A stretch of 64,000 nucleotides of DNA from Mycobacterium mantenii (lineage in GTDB: Bacteria > Actinomycetota > Actinomycetes > Mycobacteriales > Mycobacteriaceae). Made by a program: the position numbers and the translations under genes. The number at the start of each line of letters is the position of its first letter. Positions within the stretch are counted from its first letter, which is position 1. The stretch lies in assembly GCF_010731775.1 (NCBI RefSeq), contig NZ_AP022590.1, positions 186,001-250,000 on the forward strand. Direction: 5' to 3'. Shown here piece after piece: positions 11,260 through 20,615 of the stretch. Under the pieces are notes generated by a model. It searched no databases. It worked only from the letters and a program-made list of their open reading frames with translations, and was not told the DNA's origin.

Positions 11260-12117
11260 GTGGCAGGTCGACCACTGCAACGCTTCGAAGTTGTCGGTAC
11301 CGAGCAACTCACCCCACACATGGTGCGGGTGGTGCTGCGGGGCAAGAATTTTGACGCCTTCGTGCCCAGCAAGTTCACCGATTCCTACGTCAAGCTGGTG
11401 TTCGTCGCCGACGACGTGGACGTCGCCGGCTTGCCCGAGCCGCTAACCCTCGACAGCTTCGCCGGCCTGCCACCCGAGAAGAGGCCTTCGGTGCGCACCC
11501 TCACCGTCCGGCACGTCGACGTCGAGGCCCGCCAGATCGCGCTGGACATCGTCGTGCACGGCGAGCACGGGACGGCGGGCCAGTGGGCGGCCACGGCCCG
11601 GCCCGGCCAGCCGATCTACCTGATGGGCCCCAGCGGCGCGTACACACCCGACCCGGCCGCCGACTGGCACCTGCTGGCCGGCGACGAATCGGCGCTGCCG
11701 GCCATCGCCGCGGCCCTGGAAGCGTTGCCGCCCAGCGCGGTCGGCAAGGCGTTCATCGAGGTGGCGGGCCAGGAGGACGAGATCCCGCTGACCGGACCGG
11801 AGGGCGTCGAGGTGCATTGGGTGTATCGCGGCGGCCGCGCCGATCTGGTTCCCGAGGATCGCGCCGGCGATCACGCGCCGTTGATCGAGGCCGTCACCAG
11901 CGCCCCGTGGCTGCCCGGGCAGGTGCACGTCTTCATCCACGGCGAGGCGCAGGCCGTCATGCACAATCTGCGGCCCTACATCCGCAAAGAGCGTGGCGTG
12001 GACGCCAAATGGGCGTCGTCGATCTCGGGGTACTGGCGCCGCGGCCGCACCGAGGAGACCTTCCGGCAGTGGAAGAAGGAACTGGCGCAGGCGGAGTCGG
12101 CGAACTCGTCAGCCTGA
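11260..12117 (+). CDS. viuB: siderophore-interacting FAD-binding protein (ViuB-like)
   Basis: A 285-residue flavin reductase-type protein of the SIP family, expected to release iron from ferric siderophores (mycobactin or carboxymycobactin) in the cytoplasm using reduced flavin. The N-terminal half is the FAD-binding beta-barrel; the usual RxYT flavin motif appears as VRTLTVRH near residue 80. The C-terminal half is the SIP nucleotide-binding domain, ending in the family motif GYWRRGRTEE. The GTG start follows an aggagg site at good spacing. It corresponds to M. tuberculosis Rv2895c by sequence and neighbourhood. The next gene starts 24 bp later on the same strand. Confidence 0.9.
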   Translation: MAGRPLQRFEVVGTEQLTPHMVRVVLRGKNFDAFVPSKFTDSYVKLVFVADDVDVAGLPEPLTLDSFAGLPPEKRPSVRTLTVRHVDVEARQIALDIVVHGEHGTAGQWAATARPGQPIYLMGPSGAYTPDPAADWHLLAGDESALPAIAAALEALPPSAVGKAFIEVAGQEDEIPLTGPEGVEVHWVYRGGRADLVPEDRAGDHAPLIEAVTSAPWLPGQVHVFIHGEAQAVMHNLRPYIRKERGVDAKWASSISGYWRRGRTEETFRQWKKELAQAESANSSA

Positions 12118-12141
12118 CGGCCGCCTGGCATTGTCTATCGC

Positions 12142-13302
12142 ATGGCATTCGGCGACTACCAGAACGAGATCTACTTCAAGGGCCTGGGCGGGGTGGCGCC
12201 CGCGCTGCCGATGGCCTTCGCGGAGTTGGAGGCCCGCGCCGAGCGGGCCATGTCGCCGTCGGTGTGGTCCTACGTCACCGGGGGCGCTGGCGACGAACGC
12301 ACGCAGCGGGCCAACCGGGAGGCGTTCGATCATTGGGGCCTGATCCCGCGCATGTTCGTCGGTGCCGCCAATCGCGACCTGTCGGTGGAGATGTTCGGCA
12401 TGACCCTGCCGTCGCCGGTGTTCATGGCGCCAATCGGCGTCATCGGCATCTGCGCCCAGGACGGCCACGGCGACCTGGCCACTGCCCGCGCGGCGGCGGC
12501 CACCGGCGTTCCGATGATGGTGTCCACCCTGACCGCCGACCCGATGGAGGACGTCGCGGCGGAGTTCGGCGACACCCCCGGCTTCTTCCAGCTGTACACG
12601 CCCAAGGATCGCGAGCTGGCCGCCAGCCTCGTGCGGCGGGCCGAGGCCGCCGGCTACAAGGGCATCATCGTCACGCTCGACACCTGGATTCCCGGCTGGC
12701 GCCCCCGCGACCTCAGCACGGCCAACTTCCCCCAGCTGCGCGGGCTGTGCCTGAGCAACTACACCAGCGATCCGGTCTTCCGCGCCAGCCTGCAGCGCCC
12801 GCCCGAGGTGGACCCGCAAGGCACCGTGCTGCAGTGGGTATCGACCTTCGGAAATCCTCTGACCTGGGATGACCTGGGCTGGCTGCGGTCGCTGACCGAT
12901 CTGCCGCTGATCATCAAGGGCATCTGTCACCCCGACGACGCGCGGCGTGCCAGGGACGGCGGCGTCGACGGCATCTACTGCTCCACCCACGGCGGCCGCC
13001 AGGCCAACGGTGGCCTGCCCGCCCTCGCCTGTCTGCCCGGCGTCATCGAGGCGGCGGACGGGCTGCCCGTCCTGTTCGATTCGGGGATCCGCAGCGGCGC
13101 CGACGTCGTCAAGGCGCTCGCGCTAGGCGCCACGGCCGTCGGGATCGGGCGGCCCTACGCCTACGGCCTGGCGCTGGGCGGTGTCGACGGCATCGTGCAC
13201 GTGCTGCGCTCGATCCTCGCCGAGGCGGACCTCATCATGGCCGTCGACGGCTATCCCACGCGCAAAGATCTCACCCCGGACACACTTCGGCGCGTCGAAT
13301 AG
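12142..13302 (+). CDS. FMN-dependent alpha-hydroxy-acid oxidase, lactate 2-monooxygenase-like
   Basis: A 386-residue TIM-barrel flavoenzyme of the glycolate oxidase/lactate dehydrogenase family. The closest features are those of lactate 2-monooxygenase (L-lactate plus O2 to acetate, CO2 and water). The early motif [11 protein letters not shown], the FMN-contact segment PVFMAPIG, the catalytic [11 protein letters not shown] motif (His as base, Arg for the carboxylate) and the phosphate-binding [14 protein letters not shown] are all present. Length matches the family. The start follows viuB closely without a strong Shine-Dalgarno. I do not recall this gene between viuB and xerC in M. tuberculosis, so it may be lineage-specific. 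Substrate could be another short 2-hydroxy acid. Confidence 0.8.
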   Translation: MAFGDYQNEIYFKGLGGVAPALPMAFAELEARAERAMSPSVWSYVTGGAGDERTQRANREAFDHWGLIPRMFVGAANRDLSVEMFGMTLPSPVFMAPIGVIGICAQDGHGDLATARAAAATGVPMMVSTLTADPMEDVAAEFGDTPGFFQLYTPKDRELAASLVRRAEAAGYKGIIVTLDTWIPGWRPRDLSTANFPQLRGLCLSNYTSDPVFRASLQRPPEVDPQGTVLQWVSTFGNPLTWDDLGWLRSLTDLPLIIKGICHPDDARRARDGGVDGIYCSTHGGRQANGGLPALACLPGVIEAADGLPVLFDSGIRSGADVVKALALGATAVGIGRPYAYGLALGGVDGIVHVLRSILAEADLIMAVDGYPTRKDLTPDTLRRVE

Positions 13303-13334
13303 AGCGCCCCGGGCGGGCCTGCGAACGTGGGGGA

Positions 13335-14240
13335 GTGCCCGACAGCGAACCGATTCTCGAAGAGTTCGACGAATACCTGGCGCTGCAATGCGGTCGTTCA
13401 GCGCACACCCGTCGCGCCTACCTCGGCGACCTGCGCTCGCTGCTCGCCTTCATCGAGGAGCGCGGCGCCGGTCTGGACGCGTTGAGCCTGCCCCTGCTCC
13501 GCTCCTGGCTGTCCGCCGCAGCCGCGGTCGGTGTCGCCCGCACGACACTGGCCCGGCGCACCTCGGCGGTCAAGGCCTTCACCGCGTGGGCCGTGCGGCG
13601 CGGGCTGATGGCCGGGGATCCGGCCGCCCGGCTGCAGGTGCCCAAGGCGCACCGGACCCTGCCCGCGGTGCTGCGCCAGGACCAGGCCGCCGACGCCATG
13701 GCCGCCGCCAACTCTGGTGCACAGCAAGGGGATCCGCTCGCGCTGCGGGACCGGCTGATCGTCGAGATGCTGTACGCCACCGGGATCCGGGTCAGCGAAC
13801 TGTGCGGACTGGACATCGACGACGTCGACACCACCTATCGGCTGCTGCGCGTCCTCGGCAAGGGCAACAAGCAGCGCAGCGTGCCGTTCGGCCGGCCCGC
13901 GGGCGAGGCGCTCGACGCGTGGCTGGCCGACGGGCGCCCCGCCCTGGCGAACGCGGAGTCGGGCCCGGCGCTGCTGCTGGGCGCGCGGGGCCGCCGGCTC
14001 GACGTCCGCCAGGCCCGCACGGTGGTGCATCAGACCGTCGCCGCGGTGGACGGCGCGCCGGACATGGGGCCACACGGCCTGCGGCACAGCGCGGCCACCC
14101 ACCTGCTCGAAGGCGGCGCCGACCTGCGTGTTGTCCAGGAGCTGCTCGGCCATTCGAGCCTGGCGACCACCCAGCTCTACACGCATGTCGCCGTGTCCCG
14201 GTTGCGTGCGGTGCACGATCAGGCTCACCCCCGGGCCTGA
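13335..14240 (+). CDS. xerC: tyrosine recombinase XerC
   Basis: 301 residues. It resolves chromosome dimers at dif together with XerD. The N-terminal SAM-like core-binding domain covers about residues 1-95, followed by the catalytic domain. All catalytic residues are visible: Arg152 in TGIRVSEL, Lys176 in GKGNKQR, His247 and Arg250 in [12 protein letters not shown], His273 in LGHSS and Tyr282 in TQLYTHV. The GTG start is right after a gggggag site. It is the counterpart of Rv2894c. Its stop is 6 bp from the convergent stop of the peptidase gene. Confidence 0.93.
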   Translation: MPDSEPILEEFDEYLALQCGRSAHTRRAYLGDLRSLLAFIEERGAGLDALSLPLLRSWLSAAAAVGVARTTLARRTSAVKAFTAWAVRRGLMAGDPAARLQVPKAHRTLPAVLRQDQAADAMAAANSGAQQGDPLALRDRLIVEMLYATGIRVSELCGLDIDDVDTTYRLLRVLGKGNKQRSVPFGRPAGEALDAWLADGRPALANAESGPALLLGARGRRLDVRQARTVVHQTVAAVDGAPDMGPHGLRHSAATHLLEGGADLRVVQELLGHSSLATTQLYTHVAVSRLRAVHDQAHPRA

Positions 14241-14246
14241 GGCGGC

Positions 14247-14738
14247 TCACGGGTTCAGCGGTTTGAGCCGGATCGGCGTGGACTGCAGCAGACCCAGCGG
14301 ATCGACATAGGCCGCACCCGAGGCCGGGCCCCACATCGCGCCCCAGTGCAAACACGCCGCCACCGGGCAGCCGGCGTGCCCGGTCGCCAGCTCGCCGATC
14401 ACGGTCGCGGCCGTCACCGGCTGACCGACCCGCACCGTGGCCCGGACCGGCTCGTAGCTGGTGTGCAGCCCACCGGGATGGGCCAGCGACACCACCGGCC
14501 GTCCGGCCAGCAGCCCGGCGAACACCACGGTTCCGGCGCCCGCGGCGTACACCGGCTGACCGGCCACGCCGGCCAGGTCCACGCCGCGGTGACCGGGATG
14601 CCAGTCCGGGGCCGGGGCGTCGAAGGCCCGGGTGACGGCCGGCGGCGGGCGCAACGGCCACTGCAGGCGATCGTCGGCGGCGACCGCCGGCGCCGTGCTG
14701 ACCAGGCCCGCACACCACAGCAGCGCCGTAAACCGCAT
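14247..14738 (-). CDS. M23-family peptidase-like exported protein with altered active site
   Basis: 163 residues with a cleavable signal peptide (hydrophobic stretch, AVAA near residue 21) and a LytM/M23 domain that would act on peptidoglycan cross-bridges outside the membrane. The zinc ligands His50 and Asp54 (HRGVD) and His131 are present, and His92 is a candidate base. The first His of the usual HxH motif is Cys129 (CLHWGA). The protein is short, with no SH3 or coiled-coil domain. It matches the position and type of Rv2891. It may be a weak hydrolase or a regulator of one. Confidence 0.75.
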   Translation of the reverse strand: MRFTALLWCAGLVSTAPAVAADDRLQWPLRPPPAVTRAFDAPAPDWHPGHRGVDLAGVAGQPVYAAGAGTVVFAGLLAGRPVVSLAHPGGLHTSYEPVRATVRVGQPVTAATVIGELATGHAGCPVAACLHWGAMWGPASGAAYVDPLGLLQSTPIRLKPLNP

Positions 14739-15040
14739 CCGGGCAGTTCAGCGCTTCGCCGCCAGACGCGCCACCCGGTCCTGGCCGGTGTTGTGGACGC
14801 GCGGCCCGGTTGGGGAAGCGTGGCAAAAGCACCTGCTGAGTCGGTGTAAACTGCTGGTCGCAGCTCGTTCGCGGGCTGACTTCGCGCGTCTGCATCGCGG
14901 CTCTGGTTCCACGAGGAGTTCGCATCGCATGCCGGGCGGTCCCAACCGGGTTTTTCCCGGCCGGGTCCGGCATCGCAGCAGTCGCCAGGGCCCGGCCTCA
15001 CCCGATGCCAGGCGACAACCGACACAAGTAAGGCACAACC
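14739..15040. promoter_or_regulatory. divergent intergenic region and rpsB leader
   Basis: 302 bp between the minus-strand peptidase start and rpsB. TAAACT at 14847-14852 is a possible -10 for rpsB without a good -35. The leader holds a compound inverted repeat at 14929-14973: outer arms ATGCCGG/CCGGCAT and an inner CCGGG-TTTTT-CCCGG hairpin. Ribosomal protein S2 represses its own mRNA in several bacteria; whether this hairpin serves that role is inference. Confidence 0.35.
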
Positions 15041-15874
15041 ATGGCCGTCGTAACCATGAAACAGCTGCTGGACAGCGGCACCCACTTCGGGCACCAGACC
15101 CGTCGCTGGAATCCCAAGATGAAGCGGTTCATCTTCACCGACCGCAACGGCATCTACATCATCGACCTGCAGCAGACGCTGACCTTCATCGACCAGGCGT
15201 ACGAGTTCGTCAAGGAGACCGTCGCCCACGGTGGCAGCGTGCTGTTCGTCGGCACCAAGAAGCAGGCGCAGGAATCGGTTGCGGCCGAGGCGACCCGGGT
15301 CGGCATGCCGTACGTGAACCAGCGCTGGCTGGGCGGCATGCTGACCAACTTCCAAACCGTGCACAAGCGGCTGCAGCGCCTCAAGGAGCTCGAGGCGATG
15401 GAGCAGACCGGTGGCTTCGAGGGCCGCACCAAGAAGGAAATCTTGATGCTGACCCGCGAGAAGAACAAGCTGGACCGCAGCCTCGGCGGTATCCGCGACA
15501 TGGCCAAGGTGCCGTCGGCCATCTGGGTCGTCGACACCAACAAGGAGCACATCGCCGTCGGTGAGGCCCGCAAGCTCGGTATCCCGGTCATCGCGATCCT
15601 GGACACCAACTGCGACCCGGACGAGGTCGACTACCCGATCCCCGGCAACGACGACGCGATCCGTTCCGCCGCGCTGCTGACTAAAGTGATCGCCTCCGCC
15701 GTCGCCGAGGGCCTGCAGGCTCGCTCCGGCGTCGGCCGCGGCGACGGCAAGCCCGAAGCCGAGGCCGCCGAGCCGCTGGCCGAATGGGAGCAGGAGCTGC
15801 TGGCCTCCGCTACCACCACCGCCCCCACCGACGCCGCTGCGGGCACCCCCGAACCAACCACTGACCCCTCATAG
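15041..15874 (+). CDS. rpsB: 30S ribosomal protein S2 (uS2)
   Basis: 277 residues. Family landmarks are clear: the N-terminal [20 protein letters not shown], the [12 protein letters not shown] segment and the [19 protein letters not shown] segment. The Ala/Glu/Pro-rich tail after about residue 235 is normal for mycobacterial S2. A purine-rich site (gtaagg) precedes the ATG. It is followed 12 bp later by tsf, the conserved rpsB-tsf pair. Confidence 0.97.
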   Translation: MAVVTMKQLLDSGTHFGHQTRRWNPKMKRFIFTDRNGIYIIDLQQTLTFIDQAYEFVKETVAHGGSVLFVGTKKQAQESVAAEATRVGMPYVNQRWLGGMLTNFQTVHKRLQRLKELEAMEQTGGFEGRTKKEILMLTREKNKLDRSLGGIRDMAKVPSAIWVVDTNKEHIAVGEARKLGIPVIAILDTNCDPDEVDYPIPGNDDAIRSAALLTKVIASAVAEGLQARSGVGRGDGKPEAEAAEPLAEWEQELLASATTTAPTDAAAGTPEPTTDPS

Positions 15875-15886
15875 GAAGGCTGATCA

Positions 15887-16702
15887 TTGGCGAACTTCAC
15901 CGCTGCCGACGTCAAGAAGCTTCGGGAACTCACCGGCGCCGGCATGCTCGACTGCAAGAACGCGCTGGCCGAAAACGACGGCGACTTCGACAAGGCCGTC
16001 GAAGCGCTGCGCATCAAGGGCGCCAAGGACGTCGGCAAGCGCGCCGAGCGCGCGACGGCCGAAGGTCTGGTCGCCGCCCAGGGCGGCGCGATGATCGAAC
16101 TGAACAGCGAGACCGACTTCGTCGCCAAGAACGCGGAGTTCCAGGCGCTGGCCGACGAGATCGTGGCGGTGGCGGCCCAATCCAAGGCCGCCGACGTCGA
16201 CGCGCTCAAGGCCGCGCAGGCCGGCGGCAAGACGGTCGAGCAGGCCATCGCCGACTTGTCGGCCAAGATCGGCGAGAAGCTCGAGCTGCGCCGCGTCGCG
16301 TTCTTCGACGGCACCGTCGAAACCTACCTGCACAAGCGCGCGGCCGACCTGCCGCCGGCCGTCGGTGTGCTGGTGGAGTACAGCGGCTCGGACACCGAGG
16401 CTGCGCACGCCGTCGCGCTGCAGATCGCCGCGCTCAAGGCCCGCTTCCTGTCCCGGGATGACGTGCCCGAGGACGTGGTGGCCAGCGAGCGCCGCATCGC
16501 CGAGGAAACCGCCAAGGCGGAGGGCAAGCCGGAGCAGGCCCTGCCCAAGATCGTCGAGGGCCGGCTGAACGGCTTCTTCAAGGACGCGGTGCTGCTCGAG
16601 CAGCCGTCGGTGTCCGACAGCAAGAAGACCGTCAAGGCGCTGCTCGATGAGGCCGGTGTCACGGTGACACGGTTCGTCCGCTTCGAGGTGGGTCAGGCCT
16701 GA
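15887..16702 (+). CDS. tsf: translation elongation factor EF-Ts
   Basis: 271 residues. It is the guanine nucleotide exchange factor for EF-Tu. It has the N-terminal UBA-like domain with [16 protein letters not shown], the core motif [15 protein letters not shown] ([12 protein letters not shown]) and a dimerisation core to the C-terminus. The start is TTG, chosen because an aggaagg site sits 6 bases upstream and the protein then begins with [11 protein letters not shown], the family N-terminus. It is co-transcribed with rpsB. Confidence 0.97.
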   Translation: MANFTAADVKKLRELTGAGMLDCKNALAENDGDFDKAVEALRIKGAKDVGKRAERATAEGLVAAQGGAMIELNSETDFVAKNAEFQALADEIVAVAAQSKAADVDALKAAQAGGKTVEQAIADLSAKIGEKLELRRVAFFDGTVETYLHKRAADLPPAVGVLVEYSGSDTEAAHAVALQIAALKARFLSRDDVPEDVVASERRIAEETAKAEGKPEQALPKIVEGRLNGFFKDAVLLEQPSVSDSKKTVKALLDEAGVTVTRFVRFEVGQA

Positions 16703-16786
16703 CCGGCCCCGTACCGACCCCGTCCGGACCGCGGACAAGCCGGGAAATCTCCCGACTGCACGGGCGCGCGGGCTAGCGTCAGTGCC

Positions 16787-18205
16787 ATGCGACACGTGCA
16801 TGCTTTCGGCGACGATGCCCTGGGCGATCTGGACGCGGTCGGCCTCGCCGACGCCCTTCGATCCGGCCGGGTCGGCAGGGCCGAGGTGGTCGAGGCCGCC
16901 ATCGCCCGCACCGAGGCCGTCGACCCGCTGCTGAACGGGTTGGCGTACGCGGCTTTTCAGCAGGCGCGGGCCGCCGCCGGCAAAGCCTCGGAAGCTCCGG
17001 CGGCCGGCTACTTCGGCGGCGTCCCGACGTTCATCAAGGACAACATCGACGTCGCCGGGCAGCCCAGCATGCACGGCACCGACGCGTGGACGAGCTGGGA
17101 CGCCGACGCCGACAGCGTGTTCACCGAGCTGTTCCTGGCCACCGGGCTGACCTCGGTGGGAAAGACGCAGCTGTCGGAATTCGGGTTCAGCGCGTCGGCC
17201 GAACACCCGCGGCTGGGCCCGGTCCGCAACCCGTGGGACACGGAATACAGCGCCGGCGCGTCGTCGTCGGGTTCGGGCGCGTTCGTCGCGGCCGGTGTGG
17301 TGCCCATGGCGCACGCCAACGACGGCGGCGGTTCGATCCGGATTCCGGCCGCCTGCAACGGGTTGGTCGGACTCAAACCGTCGCGCGGGCGGTTACCCCT
17401 GGACGCGACGCTGCGCCGGATGCCGGTGGGAGTCGTCGTCAACGGCGTGGTGACCCGCTCGGTGCGCGACACCGCGGCCTTCTACCGGGAGGCCGAGCGG
17501 ATCTGGCGCAATCCCAAGCTGGCGCCCGTCGGGGATGTCAGCGCGCCCGGTCGGCAGCGACTGCGGATCGCGGTGCTGACCCGCTCGGTGCAGCGCGAGT
17601 GCAGCCCCCAGGTACGGGAGCTCACGCTGAAGTCCGCCGGCCTGCTCGAGGAGCTGGGCCACCGCGTCGAGCACGTCGACGAGCCTCCGGTCGCGGCCAG
17701 TTTCGTCGAGGACTTCGTCATGTACTGGGGGTTTTTGGCGCTGGCCCAGGTACGCGGCGGGCGGCACATGTTCGGTGAGACGTTCGATCGCAGCAAGCTG
17801 GACAGCCTGACGCTGGGTCTTCTCCGGCACACCAGTCGCAACCTGCACCGCCTCCCGACGGCGATCGTGCGCCTGCGCCGGGCCCGCCGGCGGACCGCGC
17901 GGTTCTTCCGTACTTACGACGCGGTGCTCACGCCGACCCTTGCCGACGAGACGCCGCGCATCGGATTCCTGGCGCCGACCGATTACCAGCAGGTGATCAG
18001 CCGGCTGATCGACTGGGTCTCGTTCACGCCGCTGCAGAACGTCACCGGCGAACCCGCGATCTCGCTGCCGTTGGCCCAGTCCGCGCACGGCATGCCGGTG
18101 GGCATGATGCTGTCGGCCGACATGGGACAGGAAGCGCTGCTGCTCGAGTTGGCCTACGAGCTCGAAGAGGCGCGGCCGTGGGCGCGCATCCACGGCACCG
18201 CGTGA
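16787..18205 (+). CDS. amiC: amidase signature family hydrolase (AmiC-like)
   Basis: 472 residues. It hydrolyses amides with a Ser-cisSer-Lys triad. The lysine is in FIKDNIDVAG, and the Ser-rich loop reads SAGASSSGSGAFVAAG followed by DGGGSIRIPAACNGLVG, which carry the cis-Ser and nucleophile Ser. Length is standard for the family. The natural substrate is unknown. It sits after tsf on the same strand, as Rv2888c does in M. tuberculosis, 84 bp downstream. Confidence 0.9.
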   Translation: MRHVHAFGDDALGDLDAVGLADALRSGRVGRAEVVEAAIARTEAVDPLLNGLAYAAFQQARAAAGKASEAPAAGYFGGVPTFIKDNIDVAGQPSMHGTDAWTSWDADADSVFTELFLATGLTSVGKTQLSEFGFSASAEHPRLGPVRNPWDTEYSAGASSSGSGAFVAAGVVPMAHANDGGGSIRIPAACNGLVGLKPSRGRLPLDATLRRMPVGVVVNGVVTRSVRDTAAFYREAERIWRNPKLAPVGDVSAPGRQRLRIAVLTRSVQRECSPQVRELTLKSAGLLEELGHRVEHVDEPPVAASFVEDFVMYWGFLALAQVRGGRHMFGETFDRSKLDSLTLGLLRHTSRNLHRLPTAIVRLRRARRRTARFFRTYDAVLTPTLADETPRIGFLAPTDYQQVISRLIDWVSFTPLQNVTGEPAISLPLAQSAHGMPVGMMLSADMGQEALLLELAYELEEARPWARIHGTA

Positions 18206-18213
18206 TTTGAGTG

Positions 18214-18256
18214 AACGCGACGACCCGCTTCGTCCGGCTTCGCTGCCCTCGCGATC
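18214..18256. repeat. degenerate copy of the 54-bp MIRU-like element
   Basis: Between the amidase stop and the MarR stop, a segment with the same skeleton (cgacccgct..cg..ccggct..cgct...cgcgatcgcc) as the tandem array at 41436-41738, but clearly diverged. Confidence 0.4.
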
Positions 18257-18260
18257 GCCG

Positions 18261-18680
18261 CTAGTCGGCCCCCAGCTTTTCGAGCATTCTCTTGAACTCG
18301 CGCTGCTGAGCGTCGGTGAGCTTGGCCAGGATGCGGGCGTCGGCGCCGCGGACCGCGCCTTCGGCGCGCTTGAGCAGGGCGCGGCCCTGGCCGGTCAGGT
18401 TGGCCGGGAGCGCGCGCCCCGAGGACACCGACGACGGGCGCGCCACCGTCCCGATTTCTTCCAGCTTGCGCAGCACCGTGTTCATTGCCTGTGGGGTGAC
18501 GTTGGTGTGGCGGGACAATTCGGCGCTCGACATTCCCGGAAACATCGAAAGTATGCGCAGGCAAACGAATTCGGGCAGCGTCAGGCCGAGCGGACTCAAC
18601 ACGGCGGAAACCTCGGGTCGCAGGACGGCTCCCAACCGGTAGAGCAGGTAACCCAGCGGAGCATCGTCGGCCTGATTCAT
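18261..18680 (-). CDS. MarR-family transcriptional regulator (Rv2887-like)
   Basis: 139 residues from the ATG at 18680, giving MNQADDAPLGYLLYRLGAVL, which matches how I recall Rv2887 beginning; a longer reading starts at 18722. The winged helix-turn-helix covers about residues 45-110, with the segment MSSAELSRHTNVTPQAMNTV as the recognition helices. MarR proteins bind palindromes as dimers and usually release on binding small aromatic ligands. A perfect palindrome overlaps its own start codon, so autoregulation is likely, and the divergent ChaB-like gene may share control. Mutations in Rv2887 are known to alter drug susceptibility through control of a methyltransferase gene elsewhere. Confidence 0.88.
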   Translation of the reverse strand: MNQADDAPLGYLLYRLGAVLRPEVSAVLSPLGLTLPEFVCLRILSMFPGMSSAELSRHTNVTPQAMNTVLRKLEEIGTVARPSSVSSGRALPANLTGQGRALLKRAEGAVRGADARILAKLTDAQQREFKRMLEKLGAD

Positions 18681-18697
18681 GTCAACGATCTTGACAT
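18679..18697. promoter_or_regulatory. perfect palindrome, probable MarR operator
   Basis: ATGTCAA-CGATC-TTGACAT: 7-bp perfect arms with a 5-bp spacer, covering the MarR gene start codon. Size and symmetry fit a MarR dimer site. Confidence 0.6.
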
Positions 18698-18802
18698 ATT
18701 TCGACCGGCCCGATGCGCACATTGTTCAGACCGTGATTGTCCGTGCCGCAACGGGGTAACCGACCGGTAATCGCAGCTGTCTTGGCACCCGAGGGAGGTT
18801 CG

Positions 18803-19216
18803 ATGCCGAAGACGACGAAAGGCGGCGCGGCCAAAAAGAGCGAATTGCCCAGCACTTTGCGGCGGTCCAGCGCCAAGGCCCAGCGGACCTTCGCGAAAAC
18901 CCATGACGCGGCCGCCGACGAGTACGGCAGCGAGGAGCGCGCCCACCGGGTGGCGTACGCCGCTGTCAAGCACAGTTTCGAAAAGGTCGGCGACCACTGG
19001 GAGCCCAAGGACGAGAAGGGCCCATCCGATGAGCGGGCCGAGCGCGGTGGCCTGCGGCCAGTCGGGGAATCAGCCGAGGGCGTCGACGCCAACGCAAGCA
19101 AAAAGCACCTGCTCGACGTGGCCCGCCGGCTCGACATCGCCGGCCGGTCCACCATGAACAAGTCGGAATTGGTCGACGCGATCAAGAAGCACAACCGCCG
19201 GGTCCGGGGCCGCTGA
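18803..19216 (+). CDS. ChaB-domain protein with C-terminal Rho_N-like domain
   Basis: 137 residues, start chosen at the ATG at 18803 because a gggagg site lies just upstream. About residues 12-65 form a ChaB fold (LPSTLRRSSAKAQRTF, HRVAYAAVKHSFEKVGDHW). The C-terminal 45 residues (HLLDVARRLDIAGRSTMNKS..LVDAIKK) look like the small helical Rho_N/SAP-type nucleic-acid binding domain. The middle is charged and probably disordered. The fusion suggests a DNA- or RNA-associated stress protein rather than a transporter regulator; the true role is unknown. It is divergent from the MarR gene. Confidence 0.75.
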   Translation: MPKTTKGGAAKKSELPSTLRRSSAKAQRTFAKTHDAAADEYGSEERAHRVAYAAVKHSFEKVGDHWEPKDEKGPSDERAERGGLRPVGESAEGVDANASKKHLLDVARRLDIAGRSTMNKSELVDAIKKHNRRVRGR

Positions 19217-19335
19217 AAGGGCGTGCACACCATGGCGAAATCGCCGAGACTGAACCAACTTTCGCCTCGCCGGGTCGTGCACATTTCGGAGTTCGGAACG
19301 GTTTAGGCGCCGGGCTACCGGGCACCCCGACTGCC

Positions 19336-19665
19336 ATGGTCGCGTCTACCACTCCCAGCCAACTTCGCCAGTGCCTCAGCGATGTGGACTTCCCGGTGAA
19401 CAAGGAGGACCTGCTCACCGCCGCCGAGCGCAATCGTTGCGACGGCGAAACCATCCGCGTCCTGCGCGCCATGCCGCCGGAAACCTACGCCAACGTCGGT
19501 CAAGTGGCCGCGTCGGTCACCATCGCCGATGACCGCGACGTTTCCGACAGGGACAGGGCCGCGGCGCGGCGCACCAACACCCAGCCCGGTCGGGCCGAGA
19601 GCGTGAAGGACATCCCCGCCCAGAACCCGATCGTGGACGAGCCGGGCGACAACCGCGGCTCATGA
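19336..19665 (+). CDS. DUF2795 family small protein
   Basis: 109 residues. The first 65 residues match the DUF2795 pattern: QLRQCLSDVDFPVNKEDLL, then a segment on conserved Arg/Asp and PPETYANVGQVAASV. The tail is polar and probably disordered. Function is unknown; such genes often sit near stress-response genes in actinobacteria, as here beside ChaB and an SDR of general-stress type. Confidence 0.7.
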   Translation: MVASTTPSQLRQCLSDVDFPVNKEDLLTAAERNRCDGETIRVLRAMPPETYANVGQVAASVTIADDRDVSDRDRAAARRTNTQPGRAESVKDIPAQNPIVDEPGDNRGS

Positions 19666-19705
19666 GGTATTTTGAAAGAAACCCGTTGCGGTGTAAAGAG
19701 TTTCG

Positions 19706-20544
19706 TTAGAGGATGGGTCGACCGCCGGTCACCCCCACCCGCGCCCCGGAGATGTAACTGCGTCGTCGGAGGCCAGCAACACGTAGATCGGGGCGAGTTC
19801 GGCGGGCTGACCGGCGCGGCCCAGCGGTACGTTGTCGCCGAAGGATTCCACGCTGTCGGGTGCCATGGTCGAGGGAATCAGTGGTGTCCATATCGGCCCG
19901 GGCGCCACACTGTTGACTCGAATTCCTTTGTCGCCCAACAGCTGGGCCAGGCTGGCCGAGAAATTCGCGATGGCCGCCTTCGTCGCCGCGTAGGGCGCCA
20001 GCGCGGGATTGGGTGTATCGGAGTTGACCGACGAGCTGCCGATGATCGACGATCCGGGGCTCATGTGCGGCACGGCCGCCTTTGCCAGATAGAAATACGC
20101 ACCGACGTTGAGCCGGAAGGTGTACTCCCACTCCTCGTCGCTGATCTCGTCGAGGCTCTCGCGCATCATCTGATAGGCGGAGTTGTTGACCAGGATGTCC
20201 ACCCCGCCCAATTCCTGCACCGCCCGGTCGACGACGCTACGGCAATGCGCAGCGTCGGAGAGATCACCGGGCACCAGCACGCATTTGCGGCCGGCATTGG
20301 TGACGTAGCGGGCGACTTCGCGCGCGTCGTCGTCCTCGTTGAGGTACGCGATCAGCACGTCGGCGCCTTCGCGGGCGAACGCTATCGCGACGGCGCGCCC
20401 GATGCCGTTGTCGCCGCCGGTGATGATCGCCTTTTTGCCCAGCAGTTTTCCCGAGCCCTGGTAACTGTTTTCGCCACAGTCAGGAATCGGTTCCATCTGC
20501 GCCTGTACACCGGGAACCGATTGTTGTTGCGCCACAAAGCCCAT
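19706..20544 (-). CDS. SDR-family oxidoreductase (general stress type) with C-terminal frameshift
   Basis: NAD(P)-dependent short-chain dehydrogenase of the long-N-terminus stress group (about 279 residues when repaired). The cofactor motif GGDNGIGRAVAIAF, NNSAYQ (NNAG position), the catalytic Ser in IIGSSSVNS and YAATKAA (YxxxK) are all present. Read straight through, the frame ends early at 19729 with a non-family tail after ASDDA. One missing C near 19760 (GCC read as GC) restores the family ending SYISGARVGVTGGRPIL and the stop at 19706. This is either a sequencing error or a very recent mutation of the last 20 residues. Substrate is unknown. Confidence 0.8.
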
Positions 20545-20615
20545 GCGATTTCCTTTACCGATTCATCGTCAGTTGTGTGATTTGCAGTCCGGACAAGTCA
20601 ACGAAGCAGTCGGAA

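Noticed and set aside
13792..14973. Minus-strand frame of 393 codons across xerC and the peptidase gene
   Set aside because: It overlaps two well-supported genes and reads as Arg/Pro-rich shadow sequence.
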